This document shows positions 13,510 through 20,919 of a stretch of DNA of 24,148 bases, piece after piece (within the stretch, counting starts at the first letter, position 1; each line of letters begins with the position of its first letter). Source of the stretch: Candidatus Gastranaerophilales bacterium (lineage in GTDB: Bacteria > Cyanobacteriota > Vampirovibrionia > Gastranaerophilales > Gastranaerophilaceae). The notes under the pieces are model-generated. The model saw nothing but the letters and a program-made list of their open reading frames with translations. It made no database searches and was not told the DNA's origin. The translations under genes and the position numbers were made by a program. The DNA lies in contig CAADWU010000014.1 in NCBI GenBank assembly GCA_900752845.1, positions 1-24,148 on the forward strand, given 5' to 3'.

Positions 13510-13821
13510 TTATTCAAGAGATTTTGCAACTTTATACAATGTAAGCTGCTTATCTTTGTTTAATTTATCATATATTCTTATAATCTCTGATTTGAAATCA
13601 ATATCTTTAGCATCTGTAAACTGAAACAACACTGCTAATTCAACATCTAACACACTGGCAATTTTTTCCAGCGTTCCTATAGTTGGAAAATTTTGCCCGA
13701 TTTCAAGTTTACTGATATAACCATTATCTACGCCAACAAGCTCAGAAAGTTTTTCCTGAGTTAGTTTTCTCTGCTTTCTTATTTCTTTGATTTTTAACCC
13801 TAGTAATTCTTTTGTATTCAT
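13510..13821 (-). CDS. XRE-family helix-turn-helix regulator
   Basis: A 103-residue DNA-binding protein. Residues about 8-64 form an XRE/Cro-type helix-turn-helix (LKIKEIRKQRKLTQEKL, then the recognition-helix region VDNGYISKLEIGQNFP and LEKIASVLDVEL). The short C-terminal part (about 70-103) is helical and charged and may mediate dimerisation. I chose the ATG at 13821, which has AAGGAG at the right distance; a GTG at 13839 would include that site in the coding region. It lies on the opposite strand between two paralogous prepilin genes whose promoters both carry GTGAT/ATCAC inverted repeats, which makes it a candidate local regulator. Confidence 0.9.
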   Translation of the reverse strand: MNTKELLGLKIKEIRKQRKLTQEKLSELVGVDNGYISKLEIGQNFPTIGTLEKIASVLDVELAVLFQFTDAKDIDFKSEIIRIYDKLNKDKQLTLYKVAKSLE

Positions 13822-13878
13822 AAAACTCCTTACTGTCACAATTTTATATTTTTTAACCTTTTCAAAAAATACTAAATA

Positions 13879-13905
13879 ACTGATAATTTTATTAAAACTA
13901 TCAGT
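13879..13905. promoter_or_regulatory. Inverted repeat in the XRE-prepilin intergenic region
   Basis: ACTGATA and TATCAGT, seven perfectly complementary bases each, are separated by 13 bases. It lies just upstream of the -35 of the second prepilin gene and upstream of the XRE gene, so it could serve as an operator for either. Confidence 0.45.
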
Positions 13906-13909
13906 TCAT

Positions 13910-13938
13910 TTGACAAATTTATCAATCTATGTGATAAT
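13910..13938 (+). promoter_or_regulatory. Promoter of prepilin gene 14047
   Basis: TTGACA (13910-13915), 17-base spacer, GATAAT (13933-13938). The -10 element is part of the left arm of the inverted repeat at 13931-13956, so a protein bound there would block transcription. Confidence 0.7.
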
Positions 13939-13956
13939 AAACTAAAAAATTATCAC
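13931..13956. promoter_or_regulatory. Inverted repeat over the prepilin -10 and start site (candidate operator)
   Basis: GTGATAAT (13931-13938) and ATTATCAC (13949-13956) are perfect 8-base inverted repeats separated by ten bases, covering the -10 element and the expected start near 13945. This is the geometry of a repressor site; the XRE protein encoded next door is the natural candidate, by inference. Confidence 0.55.
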
Positions 13957-13970
13957 TTTTATTGACAAAA

Positions 13971-13988
13971 AGGAGGCGAGAGCCTCCT
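13971..13988 (+). promoter_or_regulatory. Leader hairpin AGGAGGC-GAGA-GCCTCCT
   Basis: A perfect 7-bp hairpin with a GAGA (GNRA-type) tetraloop in the leader of prepilin gene 14047, about 26 bases after the expected transcription start. It contains a Shine-Dalgarno-like AGGAGG that is not followed by a start codon; the working site is a second AAGGAGG at 14035-14042. A related hairpin precedes the gene at 6916. Confidence 0.65.
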
Positions 13989-14046
13989 GGCGAAAACATA
14001 GAAAACTTTACAAAAACTGTTAAAAATGGCAAAAAAAGGAGGATAT

Positions 14047-14712
14047 ATGAAGAAAGGATTTACTCTTGCAGAGGTTTTAATAACACTCGGTATTATCGGT
14101 ATTGTAGCTGCAATGACAATGCCCGTTCTGATTGCAGCACACCGCAAACACATAGTTGTTACAAAGCTAGAAAAAGTTTACTCTGTTTTTAACCAAGCAG
14201 TAAGGACTTCAATAGTGGAACATGGTGATGTTACAGAATGGGTTATAGATTGCGGAAATAGTAATGATGTTAAGTGCACAACCGAAGAAGCATTAGAATG
14301 GTTTAATGAATATATCGGAAAATATCTTCAAATTACCGACATCACGAAAAGAGATGATAATAAAGGATTTTATGTATTTCTTAACGATGGAACAATCCTT
14401 GATATAGCCAACTTTATACATGATATTAATTTTTATTTAAACAAGAAAGCCATTGAAAACCCGAAGCAGGGAATTAATTCATTTTATTTTAGATTTCAAC
14501 CTGTGCTTGCTCCCGACCTGGATAAAGATAAGAACAAATATAGCGTAAAATCAACATTCGAGCCTTACGCCTGGAACTGGGACGGAACACGTGAAGGTTT
14601 ATTGAACCCATCTAACGTAATGGCTTGCGGTGGAAGATACAATAATTACTGCGGCAAACTTATTCAATATGAGGGCTGGAAAATTCCTGATGATTACCCG
14701 TTCAAATTCTAA
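14047..14712 (+). CDS. Prepilin-like protein, tandem paralogue 2
   Basis: A type IV pilin/pseudopilin-like protein of 221 residues with the short leader MKKG and then FTLAEVLITLGIIGIVAA; cleavage after G4, Glu at +5. The rest aligns by eye along its length with the gene at 12838: VVTKLEKVY near residue 40, DCGNSN, the W-N-WDGTREGL segment, and the ending KLIQYEGWKIPDDYPFKF. I chose the ATG at 14047, preceded by AAAGGAGGATAT; an in-frame ATG at 14026 would place the ribosome binding site inside the coding sequence. A strong terminator follows. Confidence 0.92.
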   Translation: MKKGFTLAEVLITLGIIGIVAAMTMPVLIAAHRKHIVVTKLEKVYSVFNQAVRTSIVEHGDVTEWVIDCGNSNDVKCTTEEALEWFNEYIGKYLQITDITKRDDNKGFYVFLNDGTILDIANFIHDINFYLNKKAIENPKQGINSFYFRFQPVLAPDLDKDKNKYSVKSTFEPYAWNWDGTREGLLNPSNVMACGGRYNNYCGKLIQYEGWKIPDDYPFKF

Positions 14713-14715
14713 AAC

Positions 14716-14745
14716 AAAAGAACCGCCTTTACAGGCGGTTCTTTT
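14716..14745. terminator. Bidirectional terminator between prepilin gene and adhE
   Basis: A 13-bp perfect stem, AAAAGAACCGCCT with AGGCGGTTCTTTT, around a TTAC loop, with A and T runs at its ends. It serves two convergent genes. Confidence 0.92.
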
Positions 14746-14760
14746 CTATTTAATCATTAA

Positions 14761-17433
14761 CTATTTTACAGGATAATAATCTCTTACGATACCTTCAAAA
14801 GCATCTTTGTAAATAGCTTTGATGTCTTTCATCAACGGATATGCAGGGTTTGCACCTGTACATTGATCGTCGAATGCCAATTCAACCATTTCATCTAACT
14901 TAGCATTGAATTCAGTTTCAGTTACACCAAAGTCTTTAATAGAGTTTGGTAAGTTGATTGATTTCATCAATTTGTCAATTGCTTCAATTAACAATGTAAC
15001 CTTTTCATCATCATTCTTTCCGCCCAAGCCTAATTCGTCAGCGATTTGACCGTATTTAGCTTTTGCGTTAGGGAATTTGTATTGAGGGAAGATACATTGT
15101 TTAGCAGGACAATCAACAGCGTTGTATTTGATAACCTGTCTGATTAACAATGCGTTAGCAACACCATGAGGGATGTTAAACATAGCACCCAATTTGTGAG
15201 CCATAGAGTGACATAATCCTAAGAATGAGTTTGCAAATGCCATACCGGCAATTGTTGCAGCGTAATGCATTTTTTCTCTTGCTATAGGATCGTTAGCACC
15301 TTCATTGTATGATCTTTCCAAGTATCTGAATACAAGTTTTGTAGCTTCCAATGCATTTGAGTTAGTGAAGTTTGTTGCTAATGCTGATACGTAAGCTTCA
15401 ATAGCGTGAACTAAAGCATCGATACCTGATGCAGCAGTTAAGCCTTTAGGCATACCGTCAACAAAGTTAGGATCGATGATAGCCATATTAGGAGTTAAAG
15501 CGTAATCAGCTATCGCATATTTTACGTGAGTTTCGTCATCAGTAATGATAGCGAACGGAGTTACTTCAGAACCTGTACCTGATGTTGTAGGAATAGCAAC
15601 CATAGTAGCTTTTTTACCTAAATCAGGAATACTGCAAATTCTTTTTCTGATATCCATAAATCTCATAGAGATATCTTCAAATACAGTTTCTGGTTGTTCA
15701 TACATTAACCACATAATTTTAGCAGCATCCATAGGTGAACCGCCGCCTAATGAAATAATTACGTCAGGTTCATAAGGTCTGATGATTTCCATAGCCTGAT
15801 TAATTGTAGATAATGTAGGATCAGGTTTTACGTCAAAGAAGATTTGGTGATCAATACCAACTTCATCTAATACGTTAACGATACTGTCAACTGCACCTGA
15901 ATTGAACAAGAATCTGTCTGTAACGATGAACGCACGTTTTTTACCTTGAAGTTCACGAAGTGCTAAATCAACAGCGCCTCTTTTGAAGTAAACTTTTGGC
16001 GGAACTTTGAACCAAAGCATATTTTCTCTCCTTTCAGCAACTGTTTTATAGTTCAATAAATTTTCAACACCGATATTGCCTGATACAGCGTTTTTACCCC
16101 AAGAACCGCAGCCTAATGAAAGTGACGGTTCAAGTTTGAAGTTATATAAATCTCCGATACCGCCTTGAGCTGAAGGTGAGTTAATTAAAACACGACAAGC
16201 AGGCATTTTTTCTGCAAATCTGTCAACTCTTTCCTGACTGCGAGTATCTGTATAAAGGTCTGCACTGTGTCCTGCTCCGCCTTTAGATACCAATTCGTAA
16301 GTCATTTCAGTAGCTTCTTCAAAGTCTTTTGCTTTGTACATAGTTAAAATCGGTGACAATTTTTCTCTTGAGAACGGATCTTCCCAATCTACAGAAGGTC
16401 TTTCAGCAAGAAGAATTTTTGAGGTTTCAGGAATATCAAATCCTGAAAGTTTAGCAATATTATATGCACTTTGACCTACGATATCAGGGTGAGCCGTACC
16501 ACGTTTAGGATCAATAAACGGAAGGTCAATCATTTTCTTTTCTTCAGAAGAGTTAAGAAGATATGCACCTCTGTAGATGAATTCTTTTTTAACTTCTTCA
16601 TAAATTTTATCAACAACGACAACTGATTGTTCAGAAGCACAAATCATACCGTTATCAAATGTTTTTGACATAAGGATTGAAGAAACAGCCATTTTAATAT
16701 CTGCAGTTTCATCAATAACTGCTGCAGCATTACCAGGGCCTACGCCTAATGCAGGGTTGCCTGATGAATAAGCTGCTTTAACCATTCCAGGGCCGCCTGT
16801 TGCTAAGATACATGCTATGTTAGGGTGTTTCATTAATTGATTTGACAAATCGATTGACGGAATATCAATCCAACCGATAATATCTTCAGGAGCACCTGCT
16901 TCTACTGCTGCTTGTAATACAACTTTTGCAGCTTCAATTGTACATTTTGTAGCTCTAGGGTGTGGTGAGAAAATAATTGCGTTTCTTGTTTTCAAAGCAA
17001 TTAAAGATTTGAAAATTGCAGTTGAAGTCGGGTTAGTTGTAGGAACAATACCTGCAATAACGCCGAGAGGTTCAGCAACAACTTTAATACCGTTAGCCTT
17101 GTCTTCTTTAATAATACCGCAAGTTTTAGCATTTTTATGTTTGTTGTAAATGTATTCTGATGCAAAGTGATTTTTAATAATCTTATCTTCCAAAACGCCC
17201 ATTCCGGTTTCTTCATGAGCCATTCTTGCAAGAGGAATACGAGCTTTGTCAGCAGCTGTAGCTGCAGCTTTAAAAATTGCATCAACTTGTTCTTGAGTAA
17301 ATGTTGAGTAAATCTTTTGAGCTTTTTTAGCTCTTTCAATCAACAATTCTAATTGTTCTGCGCTGTCAACCAAAGAAGACTTACATAAAGTCTTTTCAAG
17401 GTTTTCAACTGTCTTTTTGCTTTTTGTTGTCAT
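14761..17433 (-). CDS. adhE: Bifunctional acetaldehyde-CoA/alcohol dehydrogenase
   Basis: AdhE reduces acetyl-CoA to acetaldehyde and then to ethanol with two NADH, regenerating NAD+ in fermentation. The 890-residue product has the usual length and order: an aldehyde dehydrogenase domain (about 20-460) with catalytic C265 in NGMICASEQ, a linker, and an iron-dependent alcohol dehydrogenase domain (about 475-885) with GGGSPMDAAK (564-573) and iron ligands D672, H676, H742 and H756. These positions are offset by 19 from those of E. coli AdhE. AdhE proteins form spirosome filaments. An AAAGGAG ribosome binding site precedes the ATG. A Rex-type operator at 17485-17502 covers its start region, so it is probably induced when the NADH/NAD+ ratio is high. 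Confidence 0.98.
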   Translation of the reverse strand: MTTKSKKTVENLEKTLCKSSLVDSAEQLELLIERAKKAQKIYSTFTQEQVDAIFKAAATAADKARIPLARMAHEETGMGVLEDKIIKNHFASEYIYNKHKNAKTCGIIKEDKANGIKVVAEPLGVIAGIVPTTNPTSTAIFKSLIALKTRNAIIFSPHPRATKCTIEAAKVVLQAAVEAGAPEDIIGWIDIPSIDLSNQLMKHPNIACILATGGPGMVKAAYSSGNPALGVGPGNAAAVIDETADIKMAVSSILMSKTFDNGMICASEQSVVVVDKIYEEVKKEFIYRGAYLLNSSEEKKMIDLPFIDPKRGTAHPDIVGQSAYNIAKLSGFDIPETSKILLAERPSVDWEDPFSREKLSPILTMYKAKDFEEATEMTYELVSKGGAGHSADLYTDTRSQERVDRFAEKMPACRVLINSPSAQGGIGDLYNFKLEPSLSLGCGSWGKNAVSGNIGVENLLNYKTVAERRENMLWFKVPPKVYFKRGAVDLALRELQGKKRAFIVTDRFLFNSGAVDSIVNVLDEVGIDHQIFFDVKPDPTLSTINQAMEIIRPYEPDVIISLGGGSPMDAAKIMWLMYEQPETVFEDISMRFMDIRKRICSIPDLGKKATMVAIPTTSGTGSEVTPFAIITDDETHVKYAIADYALTPNMAIIDPNFVDGMPKGLTAASGIDALVHAIEAYVSALATNFTNSNALEATKLVFRYLERSYNEGANDPIAREKMHYAATIAGMAFANSFLGLCHSMAHKLGAMFNIPHGVANALLIRQVIKYNAVDCPAKQCIFPQYKFPNAKAKYGQIADELGLGGKNDDEKVTLLIEAIDKLMKSINLPNSIKDFGVTETEFNAKLDEMVELAFDDQCTGANPAYPLMKDIKAIYKDAFEGIVRDYYPVK

Positions 17434-17484
17434 TTTTTTCTCCTTTATTAAAAGTAAAAATTTATTTATTAACTTTTAAGTTAT

Positions 17485-17502
17485 TCGTGATTTATTTCAC
17501 AA
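17485..17502 (-). promoter_or_regulatory. Rex-type redox operator of adhE
   Basis: Minus strand TTGTGA-AATAAA-TCACGA matches the Rex consensus TTGTGA-N6-TCACAA in 11 of 12 defined bases. It lies immediately downstream of the -10 element and covers the expected transcription start (near 17500). Rex represses fermentation genes and leaves DNA when NADH is high. The rex gene itself is not in the window. Confidence 0.75.
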
Positions 17503-17506
17503 TTAC

Positions 17507-17535
17507 ATTATAGAATAAAGTAATTATAAAAGCAA
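17507..17535 (-). promoter_or_regulatory. adhE promoter
   Basis: Minus strand: TTGCTT (17530-17535), 17-base spacer, TATAAT (17507-17512). The Rex-like site is four bases downstream. Confidence 0.7.
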
Positions 17536-17579
17536 GTGTATTTTTTACAATCTTTATACAAATTTAATATTTCATTTAT

Positions 17580-18323
17580 ATGGATGAAACTATTGTACCA
17601 CAAGTAATATATACTGTTGTTATGAATATGTTTCAAAAAATAATTTATTTCTTTTTGCAAATACAAGAAAAGTCGCTTTCTGTAAAGCTTAACAGACATT
17701 TAAAATCCAGCAGCAGCAATTCAACGTCAAAAACAGTACTTTCGACAGGCGTAACTATGACACTGACTGCCGAAACAGAAAAAAACAAAGAAATGGTTTT
17801 ACAAAATGTCACTGATATAGTAAACAACGCAAACACAGAGCCTGAAAAGCTTTTAGCCTATATTGCATCCGCTGGAACAAAAGTAATAAAACTTGACAAT
17901 GCAGACAAAATTCTTGCATTAATCAAAGAAGAAGAAGGTTTAATCACTGAATTAAAAGGATTTGAAGCTTTTTATTTAAATATTATGACTGATTGTGGTT
18001 TTTCATTTAAAACAAAACCAATGTTTGTAATGCGTGACGGTGTTATCGATCCTTATTATATGGTTCACCAATTTTATAAATGGTATGCATTAAAAAATAA
18101 CCTTCCCGGATTTGACTACTTCTCTCAAAAAATATTTAAAATATATCTTAATTCTGACGGCAGCGGACTGGAAAACTTGACTTTAAGTGAAATAACAGGC
18201 TTGAAAGAAGCAATAGCAAGAGATCAGGAAGCAACTGATTTTGCTTTGAAACTTGCCAAACAAAAAGAAGGCAGCAAAAAAGTTCTGGATAAGATGAAAA
18301 ACGACGGCGGAGCTAATATTTAA
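17580..18323 (+). CDS. Hypothetical protein, start uncertain (247 or 188 residues)
   Basis: I do not recognise this protein. The frame opens at an ATG at 17580 without a ribosome binding site; an alternative ATG at 17757 (188 residues, MTLTAETEKNKEM) also lacks one. The first ~60 codons look less protein-like than the rest, though they could form a hydrophobic N-terminus (MFQKIIYFFLQI). The C-terminal 180 residues are mostly helical, with an aromatic central part (DPYYMVHQFYKWYALKNNLPGFDYF) and a charged tail. It diverges from adhE across a 146-base region that holds the Rex-like site, so it might respond to the same signal. Confidence 0.65.
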   Translation: MDETIVPQVIYTVVMNMFQKIIYFFLQIQEKSLSVKLNRHLKSSSSNSTSKTVLSTGVTMTLTAETEKNKEMVLQNVTDIVNNANTEPEKLLAYIASAGTKVIKLDNADKILALIKEEEGLITELKGFEAFYLNIMTDCGFSFKTKPMFVMRDGVIDPYYMVHQFYKWYALKNNLPGFDYFSQKIFKIYLNSDGSGLENLTLSEITGLKEAIARDQEATDFALKLAKQKEGSKKVLDKMKNDGGANI

Positions 18324-18347
18324 AAAAAAAGAGGGCAACTTGCCCTC
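18322..18347 (-). terminator. Terminator of the rhodanese-like gene
   Basis: On the minus strand GAGGGCA pairs with TGCCCTC around a three-base loop and is followed by nine T. The plus strand lacks a T run, so it works for the minus-strand gene only. Confidence 0.8.
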
Positions 18348-18372
18348 ATAACTATGACAACCAAAATGAAAA

Positions 18373-18765
18373 CTATTCGTCATTGCCTGATACAGCAAAC
18401 CTAAAATCTTCAGTCCAGGTTTTAAATCCGCCTTCTAAAAGCATTGTAGGATAACCGTAATCAGCAAGTATTAAACAAGCTTTAGCAGAGAGATGACACT
18501 GCTGGTTGTAAGAATACACAACAGTCACTTCTTCTTTTGAAAGTTTGTCCACATTATCTGCAAGCTCATCTTTAGGTATTGAGATTGCAGAAGGGATATG
18601 TGCAATATCATAATCTTCTTTTTTTCTTACATCTAAAAGTTTTACTTTACCTTCGTCTAAAAGGTTTTTAAGTTCAATTGGACCTAATGTAAAAGCCAGT
18701 TTTTTAGAGAAAAAGCATTGAGCTTTTTCGGGGTTAAATCGTATTTCTTTAATTTTTTCGTTCAT
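18373..18765 (-). CDS. Rhodanese-like domain protein
   Basis: A single-domain rhodanese-like protein of 130 residues, a family that transfers sulfane sulfur via a cysteine persulfide. Seen: VKLLDVRKKEDYDIAHIPSAISIP (42-65, shown in part by LLDVR and HIPSA), the active-site loop with C90 in YNQQCHLSAKA, and the C-terminal EGGFKTWTED. The loop has K where many family members have R. I chose the ATG at 18765; a TTG two codons upstream is possible. The AAAGGA ribosome binding site lies in the 3' arm of a perfect 12-bp hairpin (18775-18804). Confidence 0.85.
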   Translation of the reverse strand: MNEKIKEIRFNPEKAQCFFSKKLAFTLGPIELKNLLDEGKVKLLDVRKKEDYDIAHIPSAISIPKDELADNVDKLSKEEVTVVYSYNQQCHLSAKACLILADYGYPTMLLEGGFKTWTEDFRFAVSGNDE

Positions 18766-18774
18766 ATACAAGAT

Positions 18775-18804
18775 ATCCTTTCTGTGAGTTTACACAGAAA
18801 GGAT
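18775..18804 (-). promoter_or_regulatory. Perfect 12-bp hairpin that sequesters a ribosome binding site
   Basis: ATCCTTTCTGTG and CACAGAAAGGAT are perfectly complementary across six bases. In the minus-strand mRNA the AAAGGA ribosome binding site of the rhodanese-like gene is fully paired in this stem, ten bases before the ATG. This would inhibit translation unless the hairpin is melted or bypassed. Confidence 0.7.
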
Positions 18805-18897
18805 AAATCAAGTTATAAAATAAATACTTAGCAACATGGTCATAATCTATGTAGTAAGTTTTGGGGTAAATTTACGTCAGATACCTGCCACAAATCA

Positions 18898-19185
18898 TTA
18901 ACCCATAAATGAAATGTGTTTAGGGCTTTTGCTGGCTCTGTCGTAATCAGGTGAAAATAGTATATTATAAGTCTTGCGAAGTTTGTTTAATGTACTAGAA
19001 AGCACATTAGGGTTTTGAACAGCATCTGCTCTTTTTGTACGATTAAGATCATTTTCGAAATTGATCTTCGCATTTGGGTTTTGAAGCGACAAAATCGCTA
19101 CATTCGGGGTTAAATTATTAAGATTACCTTCTGTGAAGGAAATTGTTTTTATATTATTAAATTTTACCGGGTTAACTGTTATCAT
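18898..19185 (-). CDS. Hypothetical protein, 95 residues
   Basis: I do not recognise this protein. It begins MITVNPVKFNNIKTISFTEG and ends KSPKHISFMG; it is polar, Asn-rich and basic, with no signal peptide or membrane segment, and repeats an ISF motif near both ends. It has a strong ribosome binding site (GGAGGGAGAAT) and a near-consensus promoter, so it is likely expressed. It lies upstream of the rhodanese-like gene on the same strand, with 132 bases between them. Confidence 0.75.
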   Translation of the reverse strand: MITVNPVKFNNIKTISFTEGNLNNLTPNVAILSLQNPNAKINFENDLNRTKRADAVQNPNVLSSTLNKLRKTYNILFSPDYDRASKSPKHISFMG

Positions 19186-19217
19186 ATTCTCCCTCCTCTC
19201 GTGAGGTTTTGTTTATT

Positions 19218-19236
19218 AAGTGTTTTTTGAACACTT
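19218..19236 (-). promoter_or_regulatory. Leader hairpin of the 95-residue gene
   Basis: AAGTGTT and AACACTT pair across a five-base loop within the leader between the promoter and the ATG. Confidence 0.4.
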
Positions 19237-19250
19237 CATCTAACACTTTC

Positions 19251-19279
19251 ACTATAAACTATAATAAATATTTTGTCAA
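19251..19279 (-). promoter_or_regulatory. Promoter of the 95-residue hypothetical gene
   Basis: Minus strand: TTGACA (19274-19279), 17-base spacer, TATAGT (19251-19256). Start near 19244, leader about 59 bases. Confidence 0.75.
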
Positions 19280-19332
19280 CCCCTATTATAAAGTTTTATT
19301 AAGAAAAGCAAATAACCTTATATGACTGACTT

Positions 19333-19548
19333 TTAGCATAAAGTGACATTTGTACACTTATTCTTTATAGCAATTATTTCATCTTCCGGAAAATTTATAC
19401 CAGCATGGCTAATATTGAAAATTTTTATAGGTAATGCGGTTTTAAATATATAGGACAATAGGGTAATTGTATAAATAACACTTATTCCGTTTAATATAAT
19501 TACTAAATCTTTTTCATACTTCCAGCTATTCTTAATTCCAACGAGTCC
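19333..19548 (-). pseudogene. Open frame without start codon, possible gene remnant
   Basis: In the otherwise empty stretch 19280-19542, the minus strand has a 71-codon frame ending at 19333-19335. It reads like protein (for example YTITLLSYIFKTALPIKIF, then SHAGINFPEDEIIAIKN) but has no ATG or GTG start and no ribosome binding site; the only TTG lies well inside. It may be the remnant of a decayed gene, or chance. I see no other coding signal in this stretch. Confidence 0.25.
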
Positions 19549-19567
19549 TTACGGACTCTTTTTTTTT
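19543..19567 (+). terminator. Plus-strand terminator with no gene in front
   Basis: GAGTCC pairs with GGACTC around TTAC and is followed by nine T. It is oriented for a plus-strand transcript, yet no plus-strand gene is visible in the 1.2 kb before it. It may end an unannotated small RNA or be left over from a lost gene. Confidence 0.7.
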
Positions 19568-19596
19568 ATGTATTTATCAAAATTACTTTTTTATAC

Positions 19597-19631
19597 AAAA
19601 AAAAAAGACCATGCTTAAAGCATGGTCTTTT
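19597..19631 (-). terminator. Terminator of the kdsC-TPR-aspartokinase operon
   Basis: On the minus strand GACCATGC pairs with GCATGGTC around a TTTAA loop and is followed by ten T. Confidence 0.9.
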
Positions 19632-19648
19632 AACATTTAGAAATTTAT

Positions 19649-20917
19649 TTATATGGTTGGAAGATCGCCTTTTACATCAGCAACTTCTTCGCATTCAAGC
19701 TCAAAAACTTTATGCAGTGCTTTAACAGCTTGCTGTGCATCATCTTTATCAACAAGACAACTGATTTTAATTTCACTTGTCGAAATCATTCTGATGTTAA
19801 TACCTTGTTCTGCAAGTGTTTCAAACATTGTTGAAGCAACACCCGGTCTGTCAATCATTCCTGCGCCTACAATTGATATTTTTGCAATATTGTCATTTAC
19901 CTGTATATCGCCTGTTGCGCCAATTTCGTTTTTCAAAGCTTCAAGAGCTGCAACGGTTTTTGACAAATCAGCTGTATCAATAGTAAAAGCTATATCATTT
20001 GTGTTTGAAACTTTTCTTGCATAAGATTGGATAATCATATCAACCGAAATATTTTCTTTAGCAAGTTTGCCAAACAATTTTGCTGCAACACCCGGTTTAT
20101 CCGGAACATCGCAAACTACAATTCTTGTTTGAGATAAATCAGAGGCTACGCCTGCAACCGGTTTATAAATTTCCATCTTATCAACTCCTAATATTAAAGT
20201 ACCTAAATTATCAAGTTTAAAACTGCTTCTTACTCTTAAAGGAACATTAAACTGTTTTGCAGTTTCTACACTGCGGGGATGAAGTACGTTTGCACCGGCG
20301 TGAGCAAGTTCAAGCATTTCTTCATAAGAAATTTCATCTAATTTTGATGCGTTAGGAACAACTCTCGGATCAGTAGTATAAACGCCTTCTACATCTGTAT
20401 AAATGTCACATCTTTCAGCATTCAAAGCTGCCGCAAGAGCAACAGCCGAAGTATCAGAGCCGCCTCTGCCTAACGTTGTAATTTCACCGTCTTCGGTAAC
20501 ACCCTGAAATCCTGCAACAACAATTATTTTACCTTCTCTAAGGTTTTGTCTTAATTTATCGGTTTTAATATCAACAATTCTTGCTTTGCTGTGAACATTT
20601 TCAGTCATAATGCCAATTTGCATAGCGTTAAAGCTAACCGCATCATATCCCTGTGATTGAATTGCCATTGCAAGAAGTGCAATTGAAACTCCTTCACCGG
20701 TAGATAAAAGCATGTCCATTTCTCTGCCTGATGGGTTAGGAGATAAATCTTTTGCCATTTTCACAAGATAATCTGTTGTATGCCCCATAGCAGAAACAAC
20801 TACCACGACATCGTTACCGTTTTCTTTTTCTCTAATAACCGTCTTTGCAACATTTTTTATTTTATCTGTATCGGCAACCGATGTACCGCCAAATTTTTGA
20901 ACTATTACTTTTCTCAA
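19649..20917 (-). CDS. Aspartokinase
   Basis: Aspartokinase phosphorylates aspartate, the first step to lysine, threonine, methionine and diaminopimelate. The 422-residue product has the kinase domain (about 1-245) with KFGGTSVAD at 8-16, VVSAMG, GRGGSDTSAVALAAAL and the Asp/Arg-rich YTDVEGVYTTDPR loop, followed by two C-terminal ACT domains (about 265-335, with VPDKPGVAAKLF; and 345-415, with MIDRPGVASTMF) that usually bind inhibiting amino acids. The start is a TTG, two bases after the stop of the TPR gene and preceded by AGAAAGAGA, so translation is probably coupled. It is the last gene of the operon. Confidence 0.95.
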   Translation of the reverse strand: MRKVIVQKFGGTSVADTDKIKNVAKTVIREKENGNDVVVVVSAMGHTTDYLVKMAKDLSPNPSGREMDMLLSTGEGVSIALLAMAIQSQGYDAVSFNAMQIGIMTENVHSKARIVDIKTDKLRQNLREGKIIVVAGFQGVTEDGEITTLGRGGSDTSAVALAAALNAERCDIYTDVEGVYTTDPRVVPNASKLDEISYEEMLELAHAGANVLHPRSVETAKQFNVPLRVRSSFKLDNLGTLILGVDKMEIYKPVAGVASDLSQTRIVVCDVPDKPGVAAKLFGKLAKENISVDMIIQSYARKVSNTNDIAFTIDTADLSKTVAALEALKNEIGATGDIQVNDNIAKISIVGAGMIDRPGVASTMFETLAEQGINIRMISTSEIKISCLVDKDDAQQAVKALHKVFELECEEVADVKGDLPTI

Positions 20918-20919
20918 TT

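Noticed and set aside
18331..18347. Terminator for the plus-strand gene ending at 18323
   Set aside because: The stem has its T run only on the minus strand.
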